From Lachnospiraceae bacterium (GTDB taxonomy: Bacteria; Bacillota; Clostridia; Lachnospirales; Lachnospiraceae): a DNA stretch of 64,000 bases. The notes below the pieces were generated by a model, which saw only the letters and a program-made list of their open reading frames with translations, searched no databases and had not been told where the DNA came from. Shown in pieces: positions 1 through 7,287 of this stretch. The position numbers and the translations under genes are program-made. The stretch's first letter is position 1. Every line of letters begins with the position of its first letter. The stretch is from positions 118,169 through 182,168 of the forward strand of contig SVEG01000005.1 of the NCBI GenBank assembly GCA_015057505.1. Direction: 5' to 3'.

Positions 1-131
1 TTCTTAGCCCCTGTCTTCTTCGGCTCTGCCTTCTTCGCAGGCTTCTCCTCGACCACTACCTTTACAGGCTCTTCTGCTACACTTCCCGTTGCTACTTTAA
101 CTCTCTGAATACTACTCTTACCTACTGCCAT
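1..131 (-). CDS. Hypothetical Lys/Ala/Glu-rich protein, N-terminal part only
   Basis: An open frame begins at ATG 131 on the minus strand and runs off the left edge, so only about 43 residues are visible. It starts MAVGKSSIQRVKVATGSV and then turns into a Lys/Glu/Pro/Ala-rich stretch. Its start codon overlaps the last codons of the upstream parA gene, which points to translational coupling and a shared role. A small gene directly after a ParA-type ATPase is often a partition or positioning partner, but nothing in this fragment identifies a ParB domain. Function is unassigned. Confidence 0.6.
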   Translation of the reverse strand, partial: MAVGKSSIQRVKVATGSVAEEPVKVVVEEKPAKKAEPKKTGAK

Positions 132-909
132 TTAAATCTACCTCCTTAGCTAATTCCATATATTCTTTTGCACTTCTTGAACTTTTCTTAAATGCCACTA
201 CCGGCTTTGAATTATCCTGCGCCCATTCGATAGAACTGTCAACTCGGATATAATTCTTAAATACATATGTATCTTCAAGTTCTGACAACGTCTCAAGTGT
301 TTGCTTAAAATAGTTCTTACGCTCATCAACCTTGGTGATTGCAATTCCCATAATCTCAAGTTCCGGTGCAATTTGCTTTACCGTCTGCACGAACTCAAAC
401 ATATTGGCAAGACCGAAAAGTCCCCACGGGCTTGCTTCCACCGGAATAATCAGGTAATCCGATGCACACATGATATTCATAACCCATCCGCCAAGTGTCG
501 GCGGTGCATCAATAAGTATGTAATCATAAATCCCGGCATTCTTAATACCCTGCAGGCACTTCTTAAGTATAAATTCACGTTGCCATTTTGTGAAAAGTTC
601 ATACTCTATTCCACTCATAAGCGTAGATGACGGAATCAAATCAACATTTTCATATTCTGTCTTTCTTATATAATCAGTCAAATCCTCCTGTTTCCTAATT
701 GCACAATAGAGATTCTTCTCTCCTTGTGCCATCTCAAGTACTTCATCTTCCCCAAAAAAAGCAAGTGACAAATTAAGTTGCATATCACCGTCTATAAGTA
801 ATACTTTCTTACCAAGAGTACCAAGTCCATAGCCAACATTGGAGCATGTTGTAGATTTACCACTGCCACCTTTATTATTTGCAAATGCAATGACTTTTGT
901 TTTCTTCAT
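118..909 (-). CDS. parA: ParA/Soj-family partition ATPase
   Basis: This 263-residue protein is a cytoplasmic ParA/MinD-type ATPase that would position DNA or protein cargo by ATP-dependent dimerisation. A deviant Walker A motif (KGGSGKST, about residues 13-20) sits at the N-terminus, followed by the A' region LLIDGD (about 38-43) and a Walker B-like LIDAPPTLGG near residue 135. Length fits the family. No parB-like gene is visible; the next gene overlaps its stop codon and continues outside the window. It could serve chromosome segregation or positioning of another complex. Upstream lies about 270 bases of very AT-rich DNA shared with a divergent cheY-like gene. Confidence 0.85.
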   Translation of the reverse strand: MKKTKVIAFANNKGGSGKSTTCSNVGYGLGTLGKKVLLIDGDMQLNLSLAFFGEDEVLEMAQGEKNLYCAIRKQEDLTDYIRKTEYENVDLIPSSTLMSGIEYELFTKWQREFILKKCLQGIKNAGIYDYILIDAPPTLGGWVMNIMCASDYLIIPVEASPWGLFGLANMFEFVQTVKQIAPELEIMGIAITKVDERKNYFKQTLETLSELEDTYVFKNYIRVDSSIEWAQDNSKPVVAFKKSSRSAKEYMELAKEVDLNGSR

Positions 910-1182
910 ATGTCTGCATTTCCTTTCGTTCTATTCATTGCTTTTATTTATTGCACGAAGGTTTTACCCTAAAAAACCTTTCACACACCATTTTATATAT
1001 TATACTATATTATATAAATATAAATCAAGTTTTTTAAATTATATAGTAAATTATAAATACTTTTTGTAAATTTTATATTAAAATACCGCAAAAATATCAA
1101 AAAAGCATTGCTATTTTTCCAAAAATCATATAAAATATATGATATGTAGAAATAAATTAAATTATTGGAAGGGATGAACATT
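910..1182. other. AT-rich divergent intergenic region
   Basis: These 273 bases between divergent parA and the CheY-like gene must hold both promoters. The stretch from about 990 to 1165 is almost entirely A/T. A short stem (AAGGTTTT/AAAAAACCTT, about 958-987) lies in the presumed parA leader. No gene or clear repeated parS-like site was seen. Confidence 0.4.
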
Positions 1183-1563
1183 ATGAAATTAAAAGATTTA
1201 AAAATAATGATTGCAGATGACTCGGTTTTAGCTCGTAAAAAGCTTAAAGATTGTTTAATCGGCCTTGGTTGTGCATCTGTTATTGAAGTTGTAGACGGAC
1301 AGGCTGCTGTAGACACGTTCAAATCAGAATTTCCCGATTTAGTATTTATGGATATCGTAATGCCTGTAAAAACCGGTCTTGATGCTTTAACAGAGATTAT
1401 TGAATATAACCCCTCTGCTAAAGTTGTTATGGTATCTTCTACAGGAACCAAGGGTAATATTACCGTTGCAGTAAAAGCCGGTGCTTATGACTTTTTATTA
1501 AAACCGTTTACAACATATCAGATAAAAGAAATACTCTCAAAACTTAGCGAAGGAGTTGAATAA
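1183..1563 (+). CDS. CheY-like single-domain response regulator
   Basis: A 126-residue stand-alone receiver domain. The acidic pocket is MIADDS (D12, D13), the phospho-acceptor is D57 in VFMDIVMP, and the conserved Thr (T87, in SSTG) and Lys (K107, in LLKPF) are present. There is no output domain, so it should act by binding a partner, as CheY does at the flagellar switch. ATG 1183 is chosen because GGAAGGG (1167-1173) sits about nine bases upstream; ATG 1174 is in frame but too close to that site. The next gene begins three bases after the stop and encodes a CheX-type domain, so the pair probably forms a phosphorylation/dephosphorylation module. Confidence 0.9.
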   Translation: MKLKDLKIMIADDSVLARKKLKDCLIGLGCASVIEVVDGQAAVDTFKSEFPDLVFMDIVMPVKTGLDALTEIIEYNPSAKVVMVSSTGTKGNITVAVKAGAYDFLLKPFTTYQIKEILSKLSEGVE

Positions 1564-1566
1564 TCT

Positions 1567-2448
1567 ATGCTGACACAATTTTTTGGCAACTATCTGTTAC
1601 AGAAAAACATAATCAATTCCGGAGAACTTATGAAAGCTTTGGAATACAAGAAAAACAGTTCCAACAAATTAGGCTCTCTTGCAGTTAACGCAGGATACAT
1701 GACCGAAACCGAGGTTGAAGATGTACATAGCATGCAGACAAGACTTGACAAACGTTTTGCGGAACTTGCCATCCAGCTTGGTTATCTCACATCCCAACAA
1801 GCCGAAGAGCTTCTTAAAATACAGAAATTCGGATACGTTATGCTTGGCAACGCCGTTATTACTCTCGGTTTTGCAGATGAAGCCGCAGTCAATGAAGCTA
1901 TTGCTTCCTACGAGCAGGAATTTAATCTTGACCCCACTAACATCCTTAGTGCCGGTCAGGAAATTATCGAGCAGATGGTTTCTAAATTCTATGGTCTCGG
2001 AGACACAACCAAGGAAACATACATCAGAGATTATGCTACTCTTCTTATCAAGAACATAATCAGATTTATCGGTAGTGACTGTTCTTTATTATCATCAGTC
2101 AATGCATTACCGGAAGTTGTTAATCCTACTACGTCTTATCAGAAAATCACAGGTGCTTTCGCTTCCGCAACTTGCATTTGTGCCGATGCCGATACTTTCG
2201 CGGAGTTTGCAGCACGCTATGCAGGGCAGGAATTCGAAAACGACAAAGAATTCATAAATGCTTCCGTTTCGGATTTCCTTAACCTCCACAATGGTCTCTT
2301 CACTGTAAACACATCCAATACTTACAGCGTAGACCTTGAACTTACTCCTCCTTACGAGGAAGACGAATTACCGGAGACAACTGATAAATCATATATCATC
2401 CCGATTCAGTTCACATTCGGTGTAGTATACTTCATCTTCACCACATAA
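1567..2448 (+). CDS. CheX-domain protein with MshEN-like N-terminal repeats
   Basis: A 293-residue protein in two parts. Residues 1-120 carry two repeats of the pattern LG.L....G.....EV/A..., which resembles the MshEN/GspE N-terminal fold that binds c-di-GMP in some ATPases. Residues about 125-293 resemble CheX/CheC-type phosphatase domains that remove phosphate from CheY. It directly follows the CheY-like gene, with AAGGAG in that gene's last codons as ribosome site. I infer that it dephosphorylates or anchors the neighbouring regulator. The MshEN assignment is by pattern only, and I did not confirm the CheX catalytic Glu/Asn pair. Confidence 0.65.
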   Translation: MLTQFFGNYLLQKNIINSGELMKALEYKKNSSNKLGSLAVNAGYMTETEVEDVHSMQTRLDKRFAELAIQLGYLTSQQAEELLKIQKFGYVMLGNAVITLGFADEAAVNEAIASYEQEFNLDPTNILSAGQEIIEQMVSKFYGLGDTTKETYIRDYATLLIKNIIRFIGSDCSLLSSVNALPEVVNPTTSYQKITGAFASATCICADADTFAEFAARYAGQEFENDKEFINASVSDFLNLHNGLFTVNTSNTYSVDLELTPPYEEDELPETTDKSYIIPIQFTFGVVYFIFTT

Positions 2449-2466
2449 ACAAATCAAAATAAAATG

Positions 2467-2497
2467 AGGCAGTTGCAAGTTTTTGCGCTGCCTTTTT
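2467..2497 (+). terminator. Terminator after the CheX-type gene
   Basis: GGCAG (2467) pairs with CTGCC (2488-2492) with further GC pairing inside, followed by TTTTT. It forms the left tip of the large palindrome. Confidence 0.7.
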
Positions 2498-3025
2498 GAT
2501 TGCCCGAAATCACCGCACTGTCGCCATACAGTACAAGCTTTAAGGCGGATATTTCGTTCTCGAAGACAACAAAGGTTTTTTAGAAGAACTTATGCTTTTA
2601 AGCTTTCCACCAAATTGTGCCGCGTAATGTTGTCTGAGTGGAATTGTTAGAAGTTCAGTAGTTGTGAAATTTGTAGATTTTATAGGTAAGGGATTATAAG
2701 GCACGCTCTCGCTACGAAAAAAGCGTATCGCTACTAAGCTTGCGAGATGAAACAATAAAGATATTATTTGTTTAAATTATTTTGTTTCATCTCGCGTGCT
2801 AAGTAGCGACGCTTTTTAAGTGCCTTTAACCCTTACCTATAAAATCTACAAATTTCACAATTACATGAACTTCTTCAATTCCATGAGTTTAATGAAGCGG
2901 CACAAAATCAAACGGTGGAAAGCAAAAGCATTAGTTCTTCTTAAAACGTTAAATGTTGCAAGAGAACGGAATATCCGCCTTAAAGCTTGTACTGTATGGC
3001 GACAGTGCGGTGATTTCGGGCAACC

Positions 3026-3055
3026 AAAAAGGCAGCGCAAAAACTTGCAACTGCC
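3026..3055 (-). terminator. Terminator after thrC
   Basis: Mirror copy of the terminator at the other end of the palindrome: the GGCAG...CTGCC stem (3031-3055) is followed on the minus strand by TTTTT (3026-3030), eleven bases past the thrC stop. Confidence 0.7.
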
Positions 3056-3066
3056 TCATTTTTTAA

Positions 3067-4557
3067 TTAGTTTATTCCCAAGAACTTAAGTACTTCCTGC
3101 TTCATCTCTGCAGGAGCACATACTGTCTTATGGAGGATATCCGCATTGCGAATCTCCTGTACGGCATTAGGGATTGCCACACCTGAGAGCTTCTCGAGCT
3201 CGTCGATAAGGTCAAAATCTGCCATCTCGTCGTACTTAGCATCAATAGCGTTCATTACGCTTCTTGCAAACTTATAAGGGCTTGCTGTTGAAGCGATAAC
3301 CGTCTTTGTCTCATCCTTAGAATCTGCAGCATACTTCTTGTATACAGATGCAGCAACTGCTGTATGAGTATCCATGATATAGCCTGTATTCTCGTAGATA
3401 GCGTGGATTGTATCCGCTGTCTCAGCCTCTGTTGCATATCCACCGATGAAATCTGCAAGTTTTGCTTTCATATCATCAGTAATTGTGTACTTACCGCCTG
3501 CTGATAACGCTGTCATAAGCTCCTTGTTCTTAGCAGCATTCTCGCCTGCAATTTTGTAGATAAGTCTCTCAAGATTACTTGAAATAAGAATATCCATCGA
3601 AGGTGATGATGTCAAAATGAACTCTCTGTTCTTATCGTAGCAACCTGTTGCAAAGAAGTCATAAAGAACTTTGTTGTCATTAGATGCGCAGATAAGTTTC
3701 TCAACCGGAACACCCATATTCTTAGCGTAGTAAGCAGCAAGAATATTACCGAAGTTACCTGTAGGAACTACAATGTTGATCTTCTCTCCCGCCTTAATCT
3801 CGCCTTCAGCCAAAAGCTTAGCATAAGAATATACATAATATACAATCTGAGGCACGAGACGTCCGATGTTGATTGAGTTTGCTGATGAGAATTGGAAGCC
3901 TGCCTTATCAAGCTCAGCTTTCATATCTGCATCACCGAAAATAGCCTTAACACCATTCTGTGCATCATCGAAATTACCTGTAATACCGATTACATGTGTA
4001 TTAGCACCCTTCTGAGTTACCATCTGGAGTTCCTGAATCATACTAACACCGTTCTTCGGATAAAATACTATAATCTTGGTTCCCGGAACATCTGCAAAGC
4101 CTGCAAGTGCGGCTTTACCAGTATCACCTGAAGTTGCCGTAAGAATAACAATTTCCTTAGAAACATTGTTCTTCTTAGCTGAAACTGTCATAAGGTGCGG
4201 AAGGATTGACAATGCCATATCCTTAAACGCAATTGTTGCACCGTGGAACAACTCAATATAATAAGCTCCGTCCGCTTTAACAAGCTCTACGATATCCTCT
4301 GTATCAAACTTAGAATCGTAAGCTCTGTCGATACAACCCTTTAACTCTTCTTCTGTAAAGTCAGTAAGGAACTTCTTCATTACTTCGTAAGCAACTTCCT
4401 GATATGTCATCTTAGAAAGCTCTTCCATGCTTACATCAAGGCTTGGAATACTCTCCGGTACGAATAAACCGCCGTCATCAGCAAGACCTTTTAAAATCGC
4501 CATTGAAGCAGTTACAGGTTCGCTTACGCTTCTTGTACTTTTATATAAAAGACTCAT
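3067..4557 (-). CDS. thrC: Threonine synthase
   Basis: A 496-residue PLP enzyme that converts O-phosphohomoserine to threonine, the last step of threonine synthesis in the cytoplasm. The N-terminus (LYKSTRSVSEPVTASMAI) is typical of the longer threonine synthase class. The PLP-binding lysine lies in HGATIAFKDMALS, and glycine-rich phosphate loops TATSGDTGKAAL and VVPTGNFGNI follow. Length matches the family. It lies 26 bases after pnp with no strong terminator between, so read-through from pnp is possible; its own terminator is the right tip of the palindrome. Confidence 0.95.
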   Translation of the reverse strand: MSLLYKSTRSVSEPVTASMAILKGLADDGGLFVPESIPSLDVSMEELSKMTYQEVAYEVMKKFLTDFTEEELKGCIDRAYDSKFDTEDIVELVKADGAYYIELFHGATIAFKDMALSILPHLMTVSAKKNNVSKEIVILTATSGDTGKAALAGFADVPGTKIIVFYPKNGVSMIQELQMVTQKGANTHVIGITGNFDDAQNGVKAIFGDADMKAELDKAGFQFSSANSINIGRLVPQIVYYVYSYAKLLAEGEIKAGEKINIVVPTGNFGNILAAYYAKNMGVPVEKLICASNDNKVLYDFFATGCYDKNREFILTSSPSMDILISSNLERLIYKIAGENAAKNKELMTALSAGGKYTITDDMKAKLADFIGGYATEAETADTIHAIYENTGYIMDTHTAVAASVYKKYAADSKDETKTVIASTASPYKFARSVMNAIDAKYDEMADFDLIDELEKLSGVAIPNAVQEIRNADILHKTVCAPAEMKQEVLKFLGIN

Positions 4558-4583
4558 AATTTCATCTCCTATAGCTTATGCTA

Positions 4584-6668
4584 TTATTTGCAATCCTTAA
4601 TGCTGAAGCTGATTCTTCCCATCTTGTCCTTGCCGAGGCAAACAACCTTAACAACATCACCGAGTGTAAGAACATCTTCTACACGGTTGATTCTCTCGTT
4701 GCTAATCTTGGAAATATGAACCATACCTTCTTTACCCGGAGCAAACTCTAAGAATGCACCAAATTCCTTAATGCTGATAACCTTACCCTCGAATACCTGA
4801 CCTTCTTCAAAGTCTGTAACGATAGTCTGGATCATCTTAACTGCCTCGTCCATCTTAGCCTGCTCTGTACCGCAAACTGAAACAGCACCGTCGTCTGTGA
4901 TATCAATCTTAACACCTGTCTGCTCGATGATTGCGTTGATTGTCTTACCTCTCTGACCAACAACCTCACCAATCTTAGCAGGATCAATCTGAATCTGAAC
5001 AATCTTAGGAGCGTAAGGACCAACTTCAGGTCTGGGCTCAGCGATTGCCTTAAGCATAACTTCATCAAGGATATACATTCTTGCTTCTCTTGTTCTTCTG
5101 ATAGCTTCTTCGATGATTGCTCTTGTAAGACCGTGAATCTTGATATCCATCTGGATAGCTGTGATACCGTCTTTTGTACCTGCAACCTTGAAATCCATAT
5201 CGCCGAAGAAATCTTCGAGACCCTGGATATCTGTAAGTACTAAGTAATCATCATCCGTCTCGCCTGTAACAAGACCACATGAAATACCTGCAACAGGTTT
5301 TGTAATCGGAACACCTGCAGCCATAAGTGACATTGTTGATGCACAAACAGATGCCTGTGATGTTGAACCGTTAGACTCAAATGTCTCTGATACTGTACGG
5401 ATTGCATAAGGGAAATCTGCCTCGCTAGGAAGTACCGGAAGCAATGCTCTCTCTGCAAGTGCACCGTGACCGATTTCACGTCTTCCCGGTCCTCTTGAAG
5501 GCTTTGTCTCACCTACTGAGTATGAAGGGAAGTTATAATGATGCATATAACGCTTGCTTACTTCGTTCTCGTCAAGACCGTCAAGCTTCTGAGCGTCTGA
5601 CAAAGGAGCAAGTGTTGTAACTGTACAAATCTGTGTCTGTCCTCTTGTAAACATAGCTGAACCATGTACACGAGGAACGATATCTACTTCTGCCGCAAGA
5701 GGACGAATCTGTGTGATTGCTCTTCCGTCAGGTCTCTTATGATCCTTAAGAATCATCTTACGAACTGTCTTCTTCTGATACTGATATACAGCCTCATCAA
5801 TTAAACCAAGCCATTCTTCGTTCTCTGCAAAAGCCTCTGCAAGCTTGTCCTTAATCTGGCGGATATTCTCTTCTCTAACCTGCTTAACATCTGTAAATAC
5901 AGCCTCTTCCATCTGCTCAGGTGTTACAATCTCTTTGATTGCAGCAAAAAGCTCTTCCGGAATAGCGCAGCTTGTATACTCATGCTTAGCCTTACCGCAC
6001 TCAGCAACAATCTTGTCGATAAACTCGATAACTGTCTGATTAATCTTGTGAGCCTCAAAAATAGCCTCAATCATCTTGTCTTCAGGAACTTCGTTAGCAC
6101 CTGCTTCAATCATGATAACCTTTTCTCTTGTTGAAGCAACAGTAAGCTTCAAATCTGATACAGCATTCTGTGCTGCATTAGGGTTAAATACGAACTCACC
6201 ATCAATCAAACCAACCTGTGTTGTTGCACAGGGGCCGTCAAAAGGAATATCTGAAATAGCTGTTGCAATAGCTGAACCAAGCATAGCTGTAAGTTCAGGA
6301 CTGCACTCAGGATCTACTGACATAACCATATTGTTAAGTGTTACATCGTTACGGTAGTCCTTCGGGAAAAGCGGACGCATAGGTCTGTCGATTACACGTG
6401 AAGTAAGAATAGCATTCTCACTTGCCTTACCCTCTCTCTTATTAAAGCCTCCGGGAATCTTACCTACTGCGTAAAGCTTCTCTTCGTACTCAACGCTTAA
6501 CGGGAAGAAATCGATTCCTTCTCTGGGCTTCTCTGATGCTGTAGCTGTTGATAAAACTACAGTGTCTCCGTAATGCATAAAAGCTGCACCGTTTGCCTGT
6601 GCGGCAACTCTGCCTACATCAACCGTAAGTGTACGGCCTGCAAGCTCCATACTAAAACTCTTGTACAT
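4584..6668 (-). CDS. pnp: Polyribonucleotide nucleotidyltransferase (PNPase)
   Basis: A 694-residue phosphorolytic 3'-5' exoribonuclease and polymerase of mRNA turnover. Two RNase PH-like domains occupy roughly residues 1-225 and 300-530, joined by a helical linker; FPSYSVGETKPSRGPGRREIGHG and FMDIKIHGLTRAII-type signatures are visible. KH (about 550-610, VGQRGKTINAIIEQTG) and S1 (about 615-690) RNA-binding domains follow. Length is normal. It lies downstream of rpsO as in many bacteria, separated here by a terminator hairpin and a structured leader that may mediate autoregulation. Confidence 0.97.
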   Translation of the reverse strand: MYKSFSMELAGRTLTVDVGRVAAQANGAAFMHYGDTVVLSTATASEKPREGIDFFPLSVEYEEKLYAVGKIPGGFNKREGKASENAILTSRVIDRPMRPLFPKDYRNDVTLNNMVMSVDPECSPELTAMLGSAIATAISDIPFDGPCATTQVGLIDGEFVFNPNAAQNAVSDLKLTVASTREKVIMIEAGANEVPEDKMIEAIFEAHKINQTVIEFIDKIVAECGKAKHEYTSCAIPEELFAAIKEIVTPEQMEEAVFTDVKQVREENIRQIKDKLAEAFAENEEWLGLIDEAVYQYQKKTVRKMILKDHKRPDGRAITQIRPLAAEVDIVPRVHGSAMFTRGQTQICTVTTLAPLSDAQKLDGLDENEVSKRYMHHYNFPSYSVGETKPSRGPGRREIGHGALAERALLPVLPSEADFPYAIRTVSETFESNGSTSQASVCASTMSLMAAGVPITKPVAGISCGLVTGETDDDYLVLTDIQGLEDFFGDMDFKVAGTKDGITAIQMDIKIHGLTRAIIEEAIRRTREARMYILDEVMLKAIAEPRPEVGPYAPKIVQIQIDPAKIGEVVGQRGKTINAIIEQTGVKIDITDDGAVSVCGTEQAKMDEAVKMIQTIVTDFEEGQVFEGKVISIKEFGAFLEFAPGKEGMVHISKISNERINRVEDVLTLGDVVKVVCLGKDKMGRISFSIKDCK

Positions 6669-6697
6669 ATCTGTACCTCCTTATATATTTGCACCAA

Positions 6698-6772
6698 TCG
6701 GAAGTACCGAAACTACTGAAAAATACACACACCTGTATGTCCTTTTCAGTGGTCTCGGGAATGCTCTTCCGA
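6698..6772 (-). promoter_or_regulatory. Structured pnp leader (candidate autoregulatory hairpin)
   Basis: In the pnp 5' leader, 6708-6722 pairs with 6743-6757 (15 base pairs, two of them G-U), and outside it TCGGAAG (6698-6704) pairs with CTTCCGA (6766-6772). In Escherichia coli a long leader stem in pnp mRNA is cut by RNase III and then degraded by PNPase itself. The position and shape fit such a control here, which is an inference. Confidence 0.55.
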
Positions 6773-6791
6773 CGGTATGCTTTTTACTTAA

Positions 6792-6817
6792 AACAGGGCG
6801 GATTGCTCCGCCCTGTT
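6792..6817 (-). terminator. Hairpin between rpsO and pnp
   Basis: AACAGGGCGGA...TCCGCCCTGTT forms an 11-bp GC-rich stem followed by TTTTAAG on the minus strand. The T run is short, so partial read-through into pnp is plausible. Confidence 0.7.
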
Positions 6818-6861
6818 AAACGATAGCGGTAGCCGCATAGCGCAGCCTACGATATCGCAAA

Positions 6862-7128
6862 TTATTTTCTGATGTTCAACTTCTCGATCAATTCACGATA
6901 GCCATCAAGATTTGTCTTCTTAAGGTAATCAAGTAAACCTCTTCTCTGACCTACCATCTTAAAGAGACCTCTTCTTGAGTGGTGATCCTTAGGATTAGCC
7001 TTTAAGTGCTCTGTGAGCTCTGCAATTCTTGTTGTAAGGATTGCAACCTGAACCTCAGGTGAACCTGTGTCTTCCGGAGTTCTTCCGTAAGCCTTGATTA
7101 ATTCTGCTTTCTTTTCCTTAGAAATCAT
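6862..7128 (-). CDS. rpsO: 30S ribosomal protein S15
   Basis: An 88-residue primary binding protein of 16S rRNA in the platform of the small subunit. The sequence ([37 protein letters not shown], and a C-terminal [17 protein letters not shown] end) is typical and of full length. GGAGG sits just before the ATG. It has its own strong promoter at 7240-7268 and a leader of about 100 bases with hairpins, where S15 often represses its own translation. pnp follows. Confidence 0.98.
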   Translation of the reverse strand: MISKEKKAELIKAYGRTPEDTGSPEVQVAILTTRIAELTEHLKANPKDHHSRRGLFKMVGQRRGLLDYLKKTNLDGYRELIEKLNIRK

Positions 7129-7235
7129 GTGTTTGTCCTCCTTAAATATATATGCCCTATGCTAAGTCACCGGTCGGAGTCGTCCGTGTGCCTGGCACGG
7201 GTTAAATTTATCCGTATGAGATTTTCCCATACGGA
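7129..7235 (-). promoter_or_regulatory. rpsO 5' leader with hairpins
   Basis: The presumed transcript starts near 7233, at a perfect stem TCCGTATG/CATACGGA (7211-7235), followed by a CCGTG/CACGG stem and a GC-rich stretch before the ribosome site. S15 leaders in several phyla fold into structures bound by S15. Whether this one is bound is not shown by sequence alone. Confidence 0.4.
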
Positions 7236-7239
7236 CTAA

Positions 7240-7268
7240 ATTGTAACATACATTATTTTGAATGTCAA
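7240..7268 (-). promoter_or_regulatory. Sigma-A-type promoter for rpsO
   Basis: On the minus strand: TTGACA (7263-7268), 17-base spacer, TACAAT (7240-7245). This is a near-consensus housekeeping promoter between the PBP gene and rpsO. Confidence 0.8.
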
Positions 7269-7287
7269 CACTGCTTTTTATTTTATG

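Larger units (their letters stand above)
2461..3062. repeat. ~600-nt imperfect palindrome (giant hairpin)
   Basis: The whole space between two convergent genes is one large inverted repeat. Block 1 pairs 2461-2561 with 2962-3062 (101 bases, two mismatches). Block 2 pairs 2662-2692 with 2830-2860 (31 bases, perfect). Block 3 pairs 2742-2755 with 2782-2795, leaving a loop of about 26 bases. The segments between blocks are also related (for example GAAGAACT.ATGCTTTT and GTGCCGC occur in both arms) but diverged, so the arms look like two copies of one sequence facing each other. Short open frames in each arm do not look like protein genes. It may be a foldback mobile element, a structured RNA or an overgrown bidirectional terminator. 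Confidence 0.85.

Noticed and set aside
990..1165. A parS or replication origin in the AT-rich spacer next to parA
   Set aside because: No repeated iterons, DnaA boxes or parS-like palindromes could be found; base composition alone is not enough.
2540..3089. Open frames in both arms of the palindrome as protein genes
   Set aside because: They lack ribosome sites, have no recognisable domain, and their similarity to each other follows from the inverted repeat.
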